64,000 nt of DNA from JANNPJ01 sp965200525 (GCA_965200525.1 OZ241368.1:3968001-4032000), one strand, 5' to 3'; positions 1-8,397 are shown, counted from the first letter of the stretch. Numbers and translations are program-made. Notes: generated from the sequence alone by a model not told the origin.

Positions 1-635
1 TGCAGGCAGGTCTGCTCCACCAGGTCGACGGCGTCGTCGTCCAGGTGGTTGGTCGGCTCGTCCAGCAGCAGGCAGGCCGGACGCCGGGTCAGCACCGCCG
101 CCATCGCGATCCGACTGCGCTGCCCACCCGAGAGCGTCTCGAGCGACCGCGAGCGATCCAGGCCGGCCACGCCGAGGCGCTCGGTCGCCTCCGCCGCCCG
201 GCGGTCGGCACCCCAGGCGTCGTGGTCCTCGGCCCAGGCCAGAACCTCGGCGTACGCCTGCTCGGCCCGGGCCCGCTGCTCTCCCCCGAGGGCCAGCCGC
301 GTACCGAGGCGTTCCAGGTCACGCACCGCCTGGTGCAACGGCGCCAGCGCCTCGTCCAGGACCGATCCCACGCTCGCACCCGGCGCGAAGACCGGCTCCT
401 GGGGCAGGTAGGCCAGATCCGCCGGCCGCTGCACCACCCCGCCGTCAGGTTGATGGATGCCGGCCAGCACTCGCAAGAGGGTGGACTTGCCCGATCCGTT
501 CTCGCCGATCAGGCCCACCCGCTGACCCGACGAGGCGCGCAGGTCGACCCCGGCCAGCACGGTGCGCTCGCCGTAGCTGACGAGGATGTCGGTGGCGACC
601 AGGGATGAGAGCAAAGAGGAAAGCTGTGTGGTCAC
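1..635 (-). CDS. ABC-F family ATP-binding protein, 5' part (runs off the left edge)
   Basis: The reverse strand encodes about 211 residues of a soluble ATPase of the ABC-F type (ribosome-associated translation factors, some giving antibiotic resistance). Visible are the Walker A motif GENGSGKST near residue 45, the Q-loop stretch AYLPQEPVF, the signature LSGGQ and the Walker B/H-loop run LLLDEPTNHLD. The ETLSGGQRSR and DEPTNHLD forms are typical of ABC-F rather than transporter subunits, and no membrane segment is seen. The GTG start at 635 is chosen because GGAG lies 5 nt upstream. The second ATPase domain lies beyond the window, so the subgroup (resistance or housekeeping) cannot be decided. 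Confidence 0.85.
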   Translation of the reverse strand, partial: MTTQLSSLLSSLVATDILVSYGERTVLAGVDLRASSGQRVGLIGENGSGKSTLLRVLAGIHQPDGGVVQRPADLAYLPQEPVFAPGASVGSVLDEALAPLHQAVRDLERLGTRLALGGEQRARAEQAYAEVLAWAEDHDAWGADRRAAEATERLGVAGLDRSRSLETLSGGQRSRIAMAAVLTRRPACLLLDEPTNHLDDDAVDLVEQTCL

Positions 636-729
636 AAGAGCTCCAGAAGACGAGTCGGTGCTCCGCCGGGCCGCTCTCCTCGAAGGAGGCGGGCCGCGGG
701 CGCGGGGCGCGGATTCGTCAGCTCTTCAT
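636..729 (-). promoter_or_regulatory. Leader of the ABC-F gene: four-codon ORF and hairpin, possible attenuator
   Basis: On the reverse strand a mini-ORF ATG AAG AGC TGA (729-718, peptide MKS) precedes the ABC-F start by about 80 nt. Between them a hairpin can form (692-671: CCGC and TCCT paired with AGGA and GCGG around a TCG loop), followed by the ribosome binding site. ABC-F resistance genes are often controlled by ribosome-mediated attenuation with such leaders. That this leader works in this way is inference only. Confidence 0.3.
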
Positions 730-869
730 GTTCCGACCAGCGTAGACGCGGCCCGCGGCCCGCGGCCAGTCCTTTTCCGCGGCCCGCATCCAGGCGCGCG
801 AGCAATCCGTTACCGGGACGAGGCAGCTACCGAGCCGTTGACCGAGCGGTAGTACCTACGGTTCCCACC

Positions 870-965
870 ATGAGACCCGTCACCTACATTGCGACCCAGG
901 TCGTCGGGTCAGCGCTGCTCATCCTCCTCACCCTGACCATCGCCGGGCTACAGGGCCAGAGGTGA
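870..965 (+). CDS. Possible 31-residue single-span membrane peptide
   Basis: The ORF encodes 31 residues: a short N-terminus, one hydrophobic segment at about residues 12-26 (GSALLILLTLTIAGL) and a polar, basic tail ending QGQR. No Shine-Dalgarno sequence is present. A TACGGT hexamer at 857-862 lies 7 nt before the ATG, which would suit a leaderless mRNA. The family is not recognised. The neighbours are a divergent ABC-F gene and a small inhibitor-like gene, and neither suggests a role. It may be a chance ORF. Confidence 0.3.
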   Translation: MRPVTYIATQVVGSALLILLTLTIAGLQGQR

Positions 966-1171
966 GCGGCGTCGGCCACGATCGTTTGGGCGTCGACAGC
1001 CTGGTGGCAATCGTTCATGAACACGACTTCGTGATGGCTGAGACCAGCGTGCCCTGGCGGCGACGGCCGGCCGAAAGTCAGGCCCCGCCCCAAGCCTGTG
1101 ACCTCTGGGCGTGGTGATGGCCCAGAACGGCTCGCCTCGCCCCCATGGGCAGAAGGCCGGAAACTACGGGC

Positions 1172-1396
1172 ATGAGTTCAGACCCGACCTTGACCGACGG
1201 CCTCGAAAGCACGCCGGAGTGGCTGGAGGCCTATCGCGGCCTCACCACCGAGGAGTGCCGTGAGCTCGCGCGGCAGCAACAGCGCCCGATCCGGGTGATC
1301 GGGGCGGACAGCGTGGTGACGATGGAGTTCGTCGACCAGCGGATCACCGTGCAGGTCGGTCAGGCCGACCAGGTGGTGGCCATCTACCACGGCTGA
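1172..1396 (+). CDS. Small protein resembling peptidase inhibitor family I78
   Basis: A 74-residue protein. The second half (RPIRVIGADSVVTMEFVDQ, then a TVQVG strand and a closing YHG) matches the pattern of I78/potato-inhibitor-I-like proteins: RPxRVIGPxxxVTMDF, an Arg-containing strand, and a final V-x-x-I-x-x-G. The N-terminal half is acidic and helical with WLEAYRGLTTEECRELARQQ. No signal peptide is seen, so it would act in the cytoplasm unless exported by an unknown route. An in-frame ATG at 1145 is possible; 1172 is preferred because the extra nine residues are not family-like. Family placement is by pattern only. Confidence 0.6.
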   Translation: MSSDPTLTDGLESTPEWLEAYRGLTTEECRELARQQQRPIRVIGADSVVTMEFVDQRITVQVGQADQVVAIYHG

Positions 1397-1531
1397 TGAG
1401 AGTTACACCAGGGGCAGGTCCAGCCCGGCACGCTACTAGCAGCGAGGATCTGGGCCGGCACCAGGGTGCGGTACGCATCACGCGACGCCATGCCGGGAGC
1501 GAAAGCAGTCGGATCGAGCGGTCGCACCGGC

Positions 1532-2152
1532 TCAGTCGTAGAGCGCGGACACCCAGAGATGAGTGAGGGTGTTGACCAGGGTGGTCCGGTCGTCGAACGG
1601 CGGCACGCCACTGGCGGCCAGGTAGTACGGCCGTTCACCGGTGCAGGTCAGCGAGGCGGCCAGAGCCGGCACGTCGACGCCCGCCAAGCGGGCCGCGACG
1701 GCCGGATCGGCCCTGCGGTCGGCGTCGATCCGGGTGATCGCGGCTTCGGTGAACGTCGCCGTCTGGGTCAGCCACAGTTCGCGCAGGTGGGGGTCCGACG
1801 CCCAGCTCTCCACGATCGCACGCAGCACGCCCGCGTTGGCCAGCCACAGCCCCGCCCCGGCGTCGACGCCCGCCCGCAGGGTCTCGTACGGATCAGCCGT
1901 GGACTGCACCCAGGGTTGGGCGGCCTCGTGGCCGGCGCCGACCGCGCGGCGCACCAGTTCGGCCAGCACGGCCTGCTTGCCGGCGAAGTAGAAGTAGAAG
2001 CTGGCCCCGGAGATTCCTGCGGCGGAGATGATCTCGGCGACGCTGAGGGTCGCGAAGGTGCGCTCGCTCAGCAGCCCGCGCAGCGCGACCTCATCGCCGG
2101 CTGACAACGTCCTGACAAGATCTTCACATCGGATCGGAACTATGGGCGCCAT
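1532..2152 (-). CDS. TetR/AcrR family transcriptional regulator
   Basis: A 206-residue protein with an N-terminal helix-turn-helix: LSVAEIISAAGISGASFYFYFAGK is the usual TetR recognition region (AGxSxxxFYxYFxxK). The C-terminal ligand domain is helical and Trp-rich. The start at 2152 gives a complete first helix. A TTG codon further in is an alternative and would shorten helix 1. The start codon overlaps the start of the divergent lipoprotein gene (ATG at 2142 or 2151), so each promoter must lie inside the other gene. A direct repeat CTGACAA-N4-CTGACAA (2101-2118) falls in this overlap and could be part of a control site. Confidence 0.8.
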   Translation of the reverse strand: MAPIVPIRCEDLVRTLSAGDEVALRGLLSERTFATLSVAEIISAAGISGASFYFYFAGKQAVLAELVRRAVGAGHEAAQPWVQSTADPYETLRAGVDAGAGLWLANAGVLRAIVESWASDPHLRELWLTQTATFTEAAITRIDADRRADPAVAARLAGVDVPALAASLTCTGERPYYLAASGVPPFDDRTTLVNTLTHLWVSALYD

Positions 2153-2804
2153 GCACAACAAATCACCACGCGACCAGCGGCGACCCCGGACGGCGCCCGC
2201 GGCCGAGTGGGTCCTCGCGGTGCCGGCCATGTTGATCCTCGTGCTGGCCGGATGCTCCGGTCGAGCAAATCCGGTGCTGGCCGCCGCGACGTCGAATCCC
2301 ACCGCGACCGGTGCGGTCACCAGTTCTCCGGCTCCGACGGCCACCCCGGTGAGCGACCCGCCCGGGACGTCGGCCCCGGCGGCCCCGACCGACCCGGTCC
2401 CCCGAAAGAAGGCGAGCACGTCCGCCGCCGAACGGGCCCGGCTCGGGAACATCTGGGCCGACTGCCTGCACGCCAACGGCGTCCCGATCGCGGAGAAGGG
2501 CGACGCGAAGATCAGCTGGAAGTTCCCCGTCGGCGGCAAGGCCAGGTACCCGAAGGCCTGGGCGGTCTGCGCCGACAGGAAGCCCCCGGCCGCCTCGTCC
2601 AGGGATCCGAAGCGGGCGGCCCAGGCCGCGGACGCCGTCCAGCTGTGGGTCAAGTGCATCAACGACACCTCGTCGGTGATGAAGGTGGTCGAGACCAAGG
2701 ACGGCTGGGCCCTGGCCCAGAACTACAGCCCGGCCAAGGCGACCAAGGCCGACTTCGACCGGGTCGTGCGTGGTTGCAAGATCAAGACCTCCGGATCCGG
2801 ATGA
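2142..2804 (+). CDS. Lipoprotein with two twin-Cys modules
   Basis: A 220-residue lipoprotein: basic n-region (RDQRRPR), hydrophobic segment, and lipobox LAGC with the lipidated Cys at about residue 38. A low-complexity Thr/Pro/Ala linker follows (about 45-95). The mature domain has four Cys in two units: WADCLHANGVPI paired with WAVCADRK, and WVKCINDTS paired with VVRGCKIK. The same layout occurs in the extracellular domain of the histidine kinase at 3910-5736, which suggests that both bind the same ligand or each other. The stop overlaps the next start (ATGA), so it is the first gene of a lipoprotein-membrane-RR-HK unit. An ATG at 2151 is an alternative start. No enzymatic motif is visible. 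Confidence 0.8.
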   Translation: MGAMHNKSPRDQRRPRTAPAAEWVLAVPAMLILVLAGCSGRANPVLAAATSNPTATGAVTSSPAPTATPVSDPPGTSAPAAPTDPVPRKKASTSAAERARLGNIWADCLHANGVPIAEKGDAKISWKFPVGGKARYPKAWAVCADRKPPAASSRDPKRAAQAADAVQLWVKCINDTSSVMKVVETKDGWALAQNYSPAKATKADFDRVVRGCKIKTSGSG

Positions 2805-3073
2805 CCTCGCCCGGCACCCGGCCGGGCCCACAGAACCGGCCGGCGCCGGCCGTCGGAGGGGGACGGCCGGCGCTCGCCACACTGGTAGCGGTCCTGCTCG
2901 TGCTCCTGGCCCTGCTGGTCACGACCGGGGGAGCGCAGCGCCGCAGCGGCCCCGACGACCGCGGCGCTGGTACCGTGACCGGCGTCCTGACGACGACCAT
3001 CGATACCCGTTCGCCGGGCCGGGACGGGGTGGCGGCACTGCCCAGGCCTGCTCAACCGGCCGTGCGGTCATGA
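2801..3073 (+). CDS. Small single-span membrane protein of a two-component locus
   Basis: A 90-residue protein that starts in an ATGA overlap with the lipoprotein gene. The N-terminus is Pro/Arg-rich, one strongly hydrophobic helix lies at about residues 26-44 (LATLVAVLLVLLALLVTT), and a polar tail of about 45 residues would be outside the cell if the N-terminus is cytoplasmic. The family is not recognised. Its position between the lipoprotein and the response regulator suggests an accessory role in sensing, but this is context only. Confidence 0.6.
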   Translation: MTSPGTRPGPQNRPAPAVGGGRPALATLVAVLLVLLALLVTTGGAQRRSGPDDRGAGTVTGVLTTTIDTRSPGRDGVAALPRPAQPAVRS

Positions 3074-3182
3074 TCGGCCAGGCTGCGGGAAAGCGTGACT
3101 CACCCCTCGATCCGGGCCCCGCGATCGCCCCCGACCGGCGTGCGACCTCGGCCCGAGTCCCGCACGAGGGAGAGGAGACCCG

Positions 3183-3902
3183 GTGAACGCGACCGTGATG
3201 GTGGCCGAGGACGACGCCAAACAGGCTGAACTGGTTCGCCTGTACCTGAGCAACGAAGGCCACACGGCCGTGGTGTTGAGCGACGGGCGGGCTGTTCTCG
3301 ACGCGGTCCGTCTCGACCCGCCGGACCTGCTCATTTTGGACCTGATGATGCCGAAAGTGAGCGGGTGGGACGTCTGTCGCATTCTGCGGGCCGAGAGCGA
3401 CGTGCCGATCCTGATGCTCACGGCCCGCTCCACCACCGATGACCTGCTGCTCGGGCTCGACCTCGGCGCCGACGACTACCTGACCAAGCCCTACGACCCG
3501 CGCGAGCTGATGGCCCGCGTGCGGGCCCTGCTGCGCCGGGTCCAGCGGCTCGACGAGGCCGAGGACGCCGTCCTGACCGTGGGTGACCTGCGACTCGACC
3601 CGCTCGCGCACGAAGTGGTGATTCGCGACGGCCCGGTGGACTGCACCGCGGGAGAGTTCGCCATCCTGCGGGCCCTGGCCGAGGCTCCCGGGCGGGTGTT
3701 CACCCGGATGGCCCTGCTGGAACACACCCGGGGCGGCGATCAGTTCATCACCGAGCGGACGATCGACGTCCACATCTCCAACCTGCGCCGAAAGATCGAG
3801 GTCGACCCTCGCCGGCCGGACTACCTGCTGACCGTGTTCGGCGTCGGGTACAAGATGTCGGCCCAGCACTCGAACCCCGGCCCGGGCCGTCGCCGTCGAT
3901 GA
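3183..3902 (+). CDS. OmpR/PhoB-type response regulator
   Basis: A 239-residue regulator. The receiver domain (1-115) has the acidic pair E9-D10, phospho-acceptor D53 in LLILDLMMPK, T80 and K102 in DDYLTKPYDP. The DNA-binding winged helix (about 130-230) shows FTRMALLEHTRG and the family pattern TIDVHISNLRRKIE-x5-P-x-YLLTVFGVGYK. The GTG start at 3183 follows GAGGAG with good spacing. It precedes the histidine kinase by 7 nt and is presumably its partner. Confidence 0.95.
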   Translation: MNATVMVAEDDAKQAELVRLYLSNEGHTAVVLSDGRAVLDAVRLDPPDLLILDLMMPKVSGWDVCRILRAESDVPILMLTARSTTDDLLLGLDLGADDYLTKPYDPRELMARVRALLRRVQRLDEAEDAVLTVGDLRLDPLAHEVVIRDGPVDCTAGEFAILRALAEAPGRVFTRMALLEHTRGGDQFITERTIDVHISNLRRKIEVDPRRPDYLLTVFGVGYKMSAQHSNPGPGRRRR

Positions 3903-3909
3903 CCCGTCG

Positions 3910-5736
3910 ATGACACCCGAGAACGGTCCGCACCGGGTCGCGATCCACCGCAGCCTGCTCACCCGCCTGCTGGTGGTCTCGCTGCTGATCGCCGTGGGCT
4001 CGATCGCCAGCACGGCCTGGCTGGCCGTCACCTCCACCACCCGTGCCCTCCAGCAGGAACAGGGCCAGGCGCTGGCCGGGGAGGCGCACGTCTACGACGC
4101 CCTGATGGCCTATGCCGCAACCCATCACAGCTGGGACGGCGTGCAGAGCAAGCTCGACGCCCTGGCCGACCAGCAGCACCGCGGGATCCGGCTGACGACT
4201 CCGGACAACGTCCCGATCGTCGCCTCCCGGGCCAGCGGCGGGTCGGTACCGGCTCAGCCGACGGCGGTCATCGATCCGCTGAACGTGGTCCCCAGCCTGG
4301 TTCCGGCGGCCGGTGCCAGCCAAATCGACCCCCGGGCGGTCGGGCCCTATCGGCTGACCAAGAACGAGCGCCAAAGGCTCTACGGGACAGCCCAGAAGGT
4401 CGCCTCGTGCCTGCAAGGGCTCGGCATCAAGATGGGCGAGGATCTGAACGTCACCATCGACGTCGATCCGAGCGGGCGCCCGCACCTGAACTACAGCCAG
4501 CCGCTCGACCCCGAGGTGATGTACAGCTGTCAGACCGGTGCGGTGGCCGCGTCCGCCGAGACCGACTCCTCGGCCCTTGTTCTGCTGAACAAGGCGGTCG
4601 CCGGCTGCCTGGCCCGCAAGGGCCTCAAGCCGGTCGAGGTCAACCTGCAGTTCACCGCGAGCACCTCTGAGGGCCACAGCAGCGACGTGCAGGGCTGCAT
4701 CTCCTCGGCTCGCCGGGCCCAGCTGGCGCCCTATGTGGCCCCGGCTGCTCGCCTCTACATCAACAGCTCCAGCACGATCACCCCCTCCCGGTTCACCCTG
4801 TCCCGCTCCAACGTGCGGCGGATCGTCCTGGTCACCAGCCTGGTGCTGCTGCTGACCATGGCCCTGACCGCGCTGGTGGGCCTGCGCCTGGTGCGCCCGC
4901 TGCGGGCCCTGATCCGCAGCCTGCAGCAGCCGATCTCGCAGAACATCCGGGTGCCGGTTCGCACCAACGACGAGATCGGTTCCCTGGCGACCGCTTTCAA
5001 CGACCTCGCCGACCGCCGGGAACGGCTCGAGACCCAGCGCAAGGCCATGATCAGCGACATTGCTCACGAGCTGCGCACCCCGCTCAGCAACGTGCGCGGC
5101 TGGCTGCAGGCCGCCGAGGACAACATCACCGCTCGCGACCAGGCCCTGACCGCATCCTTGCTCGAGGAGGCCCTGCACCTGCAGCGGATCATCGACGACC
5201 TGCAGGACCTGGCCCAGGCCGACGCCGGCGAGCTGCGCCTGGACCGCCAGGAGGTGCAGCTCGGCGAGTTGCTCGCCCTGATCGCGCACACCCATCGCGG
5301 CCAGGGGGACGTTGCCGGCGTCACCCTGCTGAGCGACGCCCCGACCGGCCTGAACCTGGACGCCGACCCCACCCGCTTGCGCCAGGCCATCGGCAACCTG
5401 GTGTCGAACGCGATCCGGCACACGCCCGACGGGGGAACGGTGACGCTGCGCGGCTACCGCAACGGCCCCGACGTGCGCATCGACGTCATCGACACCGGAT
5501 CCGGCATCGGCGCCGAGGACCTGCCGCAGGTGTTCGACCGGTTCTGGCGGGCCGACAAGTCCCGCTCAAGGGCCAGCGGCGGCAGCGGGCTCGGCCTGGC
5601 GATCACCCGCCAACTGATCCAGGCCCACGGCGGCGACATCAGCGTCACCAGCACCCCCGGACAGGAGACCGTCTTCCGCATTCAGCTCCCCGCTTCGGTG
5701 GTGAGCGCTCGCACCCCCGGCGGACGGCGCGGGTAG
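3910..5736 (+). CDS. Sensor histidine kinase with extracellular twin-Cys domain
   Basis: A 608-residue membrane kinase. TM1 is at about residues 16-38, an extracellular domain of about 265 residues follows, TM2 is at about 303-327, then HAMP, a HisKA box IAHELRTPLSN with phospho-acceptor H386, and a full HATPase (N-box NLVSNAIRHTPDGG, DTGSGIG, FWRADKS, SGLGLAI). The sensor domain carries two Cys pairs: VASCLQGLGIKM with VMYSCQTG, and VAGCLARKGLKP with VQGCISSA. These mirror the four-Cys layout of the lipoprotein at 2142-2804. Both resemble the C-x-R/A-x-x-G modules common in actinobacterial lipoproteins. The ligand is unknown. Confidence 0.93.
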   Translation: MTPENGPHRVAIHRSLLTRLLVVSLLIAVGSIASTAWLAVTSTTRALQQEQGQALAGEAHVYDALMAYAATHHSWDGVQSKLDALADQQHRGIRLTTPDNVPIVASRASGGSVPAQPTAVIDPLNVVPSLVPAAGASQIDPRAVGPYRLTKNERQRLYGTAQKVASCLQGLGIKMGEDLNVTIDVDPSGRPHLNYSQPLDPEVMYSCQTGAVAASAETDSSALVLLNKAVAGCLARKGLKPVEVNLQFTASTSEGHSSDVQGCISSARRAQLAPYVAPAARLYINSSSTITPSRFTLSRSNVRRIVLVTSLVLLLTMALTALVGLRLVRPLRALIRSLQQPISQNIRVPVRTNDEIGSLATAFNDLADRRERLETQRKAMISDIAHELRTPLSNVRGWLQAAEDNITARDQALTASLLEEALHLQRIIDDLQDLAQADAGELRLDRQEVQLGELLALIAHTHRGQGDVAGVTLLSDAPTGLNLDADPTRLRQAIGNLVSNAIRHTPDGGTVTLRGYRNGPDVRIDVIDTGSGIGAEDLPQVFDRFWRADKSRSRASGGSGLGLAITRQLIQAHGGDISVTSTPGQETVFRIQLPASVVSARTPGGRRG

Positions 5737-5879
5737 GTGCCGGCCCACCGGCGGCCGTCCGAGGAGACATGCTGACTCGCCGGCGAAGCCACGGCGCGGG
5801 GGCCCCGACTCCGAAGGCTGTCTCGCCTTGAGCCTGGCAGGCTGTGACCAGATCGTCGTCCAACTGTCAGGAGGCCAGC

Positions 5880-6392
5880 ATGAACGACGGACGTGCCGAC
5901 TTCGACTTCATCTTCGGCCGGTGGCTGGTACGCAACCGCAAACTGCGCGACGTCGCTGATCCCGACTGCACGGACTGGATCGAGTTCGACGCAACTGCCA
6001 TCGCCGAGCCCATACTCGGCGGCCTGGGCCACATCGACCGAATCTGGAGCACCGCCCCGCCCGGCGGTTCAGCGTTCGAAGGTTTCACCCTGCGACAGTT
6101 CGACCCGCAGGCACGGGTGTGGCGGATCTGGTGGGCTTCGAGTCTTCGACCGGGACATCTCGACCCGCCGGTCGAGGGGGCCTGGCGCGACGGCCGCGGC
6201 GTCTTCGAGTGCGACGACGTGCTCGGCGGACGAGCGGTGAAGGTTCGGTTCGAGTGGACCACCGACGGTGGCGACAGAGCCCGGTGGCAGCAGAGCTTCT
6301 CCCACGACAACGGCCTCTCGTGGCGAACCAACTGGGTCATGGACCTATCGCGTCCGGCCGGGGACGAGCATCCGCTCGGTACGGAGGTCTGA
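5880..6392 (+). CDS. DUF1579-like protein
   Basis: A 170-residue soluble protein with the DUF1579-type pattern: opening DFDFIFGRWLVRNRKLRD, central LGGLGHIDRIW, FEGFTLRQFDPQARVWRIWW, and closing SFSHDNGLSWRTNWVMDLSR. The family is thought to fold as a lipocalin-like barrel and has no established activity. The start is fixed by CAGGAGG 5 nt before the ATG. It stands alone, followed by a hairpin. Confidence 0.85.
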   Translation: MNDGRADFDFIFGRWLVRNRKLRDVADPDCTDWIEFDATAIAEPILGGLGHIDRIWSTAPPGGSAFEGFTLRQFDPQARVWRIWWASSLRPGHLDPPVEGAWRDGRGVFECDDVLGGRAVKVRFEWTTDGGDRARWQQSFSHDNGLSWRTNWVMDLSRPAGDEHPLGTEV

Positions 6393-6404
6393 GCTGATCG
6401 TGGC

Positions 6405-6424
6405 CCTGAGTTCGCCTACTCAGG
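6405..6424 (+). terminator. Hairpin after the DUF1579-like gene
   Basis: Arms CCTGAGT (6405-6411) and ACTCAGG (6418-6424) are perfectly complementary with a 6-nt loop, 12 nt after the stop. There is no T-run, as is common for actinobacterial terminators. Confidence 0.4.
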
Positions 6425-6457
6425 CCTGAATCGCCCGGTTCGGACAGTCTGGGGGAC

Positions 6458-6799
6458 ATGGAAACCGATCGCCGGGCGTCTTTCGCCCGCACCGTGTGGA
6501 CGGTGGCCGTTCAGGTCGTCCTCGCCTTGACCCAGGGCCTGCTGTCGATCTACCTCGCCCTGGTCATCGGCTTCGACTCCAGTGACACCTGCGCCGGCCC
6601 GACCACGTCGAGCACGGTGATGCACGGCGAGGCCGCTCTTCTGGTTGCGGCCGCGGTCATGGTTGCGCCCTGGGTGGTCTACGCAGCAGCCGCCTCCCGC
6701 TACCGGTACGTCGTCCTGGGGCTCAGCGCGATTGGCCCCCTGCTGTACCTCGCCTACCTGGGCCGGCACACGGGCTGGGTCGGCGGCCTGTGCGTATGA
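6458..6799 (+). CDS. Small three-span membrane protein
   Basis: A 113-residue protein with hydrophobic segments at about residues 13-37, 58-80 and 83-100, and two Cys that would lie outside the membrane (C46 and C112). It ends WVGGLCV. It has no recognised domain. It stands between a hairpin (6405-6424) and the convergent MFS gene, so it is probably transcribed alone. Confidence 0.6.
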   Translation: METDRRASFARTVWTVAVQVVLALTQGLLSIYLALVIGFDSSDTCAGPTTSSTVMHGEAALLVAAAVMVAPWVVYAAAASRYRYVVLGLSAIGPLLYLAYLGRHTGWVGGLCV

Positions 6800-6924
6800 G
6801 CAGCGCTCCTTCGCCGGACGCGCTGCCGGTGAGCCTGAATCCGATGAACCACCAGGTCCAGGACCGGTACCGGTGAACCGCAGCGTCATCGTCAGAGCGG
6901 ACTTCGACTTCTCGGACCCACGGT

Positions 6925-8397
6925 TCACACCGGTCCGGGTCCGCGCCCGGGGCGGAGATCGAGCCGGGCCGAAACCGAGGCGGCCGTCCCCGCTGACGGG
7001 TCCCGGTCGGCCGGCGACCCGGCGTCCCGGGAAAGGTCTCGGGGGAAACTGAACGCGGCCGTCAGCGCCCCCAGCCCGGCGACGGCGAAGATCACCCAGA
7101 ACGCGGCGTGAAAGGCGTTCACGCCGGCCCGCGAGACCAGGAGCGCGGAGACGGCCGCCACGCTGACGGCGCCGCCGATCTCCCGCATGGTCTCGACGAG
7201 TCCCGAGGCCAGGCCGCTCATCGACTCCGCAACCCCGGACAGCGCGCCGATCTGTGCGGCCGGAGCAGCGATCCCCCCGGCCAGGCCGGCCAGGATCAGA
7301 GCGGGCAACAGCGCCGTGACGAAGCTCGCGTCCGGTTCGATCCGGGTCAGCAGCAGGACAGCGACCGCGAGCAGGGACTGGCCCACGATCAGCAGGCGTT
7401 TGACCCCGACGAGCGCGACGAGCTTCCCCCCGGTGATCGCGGCCGCCGGGAACGACGTCGCCGTGGTCGCCAGCCAGGCCACGCCCGTGCGGGTGGGCGA
7501 GTACCCCAGAACCTGCTGCATCAGCAGCGAGCCGAGGAAGATGAAGGCGAAGAACGCCCCGAAGGTGAAGAACGCGGCCAGGTTGGCCGCGACCAGGGTG
7601 CGGTTGCGCACCGCCGCGGCGGGCACCAGCGGCGAGGCCGAGCGCCTCTCGATCCCCACGAACGCGATCAGCAGGACGACGCCGGCACCCATCAGCCCCA
7701 GGGACGAGGCCGAACCCCATCCGGTGTCGGCCGCGCGGTTGAGCCCGTAGACCAGCAGCAGCAGTCCCGAGGTCACGCTGATCGCTCCGGCGAGGTCGAA
7801 ACGTTCGCCGCCGCGGCCGGTGCCGGTGTCGGCGGGCAGGAAGATCGCGGCCAGGGTGATGAGAGCGGCACCGATCGGCACGTTGATCAGGAAGACCCAG
7901 TGCCAGCCCGCGCTGTCGGTGATCAGCCCGCTGGCGATCACCCCGACGGACGCCGAGACCCCGGTGACCGCGCCGTAGAGGCCGAGCGCCCGGTTGCGGG
8001 CCTCGCCCTCGGTGAACGTCACCGCCAGGATGGCCAGGGCGGTCGGCGGGATCAGCGCCGCCCCGAAGCCCTGCAGGGCCCGGGCCCCGATCAGCAGCCC
8101 GGCCGATCCGGCCAGCCCGGCCAGCAGCGAGGCCAGCGTCATCACCACCAGTCCGCTCAGCAGCACCCGCCGCCGTCCCAGCAGGTCGCCCAGCCTCCCG
8201 CCGAGCAGGAGGAAGCCGCCGAGCATGAGGCCGTAGGCGATGATGATCCACTGCACGGTGTTGCGACCGATGCCGAGATCCTGCTGGATGGAGGGCAGGG
8301 CCACGTTCACGATGGCGACGTCGAGCACGACGATGAACTGGGCCGCGCAGGCCAAAGTGAGGATCCAGCCCCGGTGGAGTCGAGTTCGAGCCGCCAC
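6925..8397 (-). CDS. MFS transporter of the DHA2 (EmrB/QacA) type
   Basis: A 490-residue, about 14-span proton-coupled exporter. Family marks are the opening AQFIVVLDVAIVNVALPSIQ, motif A GGRLGDLLGRRR in loop 2-3, and motif C in TM5 (ALGLYGAVTGVSASVGVIASG). The C-terminal 40 residues are polar and probably cytoplasmic. The GTG start at 8397 is supported by GAGAGGA 8 nt upstream and lies directly after the stop of the reductase-like gene, so both are co-transcribed. The substrate is unknown; members export dyes and antibiotics. Confidence 0.9.
   Translation of the reverse strand: MAARTRLHRGWILTLACAAQFIVVLDVAIVNVALPSIQQDLGIGRNTVQWIIIAYGLMLGGFLLLGGRLGDLLGRRRVLLSGLVVMTLASLLAGLAGSAGLLIGARALQGFGAALIPPTALAILAVTFTEGEARNRALGLYGAVTGVSASVGVIASGLITDSAGWHWVFLINVPIGAALITLAAIFLPADTGTGRGGERFDLAGAISVTSGLLLLVYGLNRAADTGWGSASSLGLMGAGVVLLIAFVGIERRSASPLVPAAAVRNRTLVAANLAAFFTFGAFFAFIFLGSLLMQQVLGYSPTRTGVAWLATTATSFPAAAITGGKLVALVGVKRLLIVGQSLLAVAVLLLTRIEPDASFVTALLPALILAGLAGGIAAPAAQIGALSGVAESMSGLASGLVETMREIGGAVSVAAVSALLVSRAGVNAFHAAFWVIFAVAGLGALTAAFSFPRDLSRDAGSPADRDPSAGTAASVSARLDLRPGRGPGPV

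Noticed and set aside
1384..1638. 84-codon reverse ORF downstream of the TetR gene
   Set aside because: Most overlaps the TetR coding region in another frame; the free part has no family pattern and no ribosome site.
3074..3182. Riboswitch or leader RNA before the response regulator
   Set aside because: The 109-bp gap has a normal ribosome site but no recognisable conserved RNA motif.
6865..6876. ACCGGTACCGGT palindrome between convergent genes as an operator
   Set aside because: It lies after the stop of one gene and near the end of the other, where no promoter is expected; simple GC-rich palindromes are frequent here.
6416..8251. 611-codon reverse ORF and long forward ORFs over the same DNA
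   Set aside because: They are out-of-frame readings of the DHA2 exporter: very Arg/Gly/Pro-rich with no domain, as expected from high-GC antisense or frame-shifted DNA.
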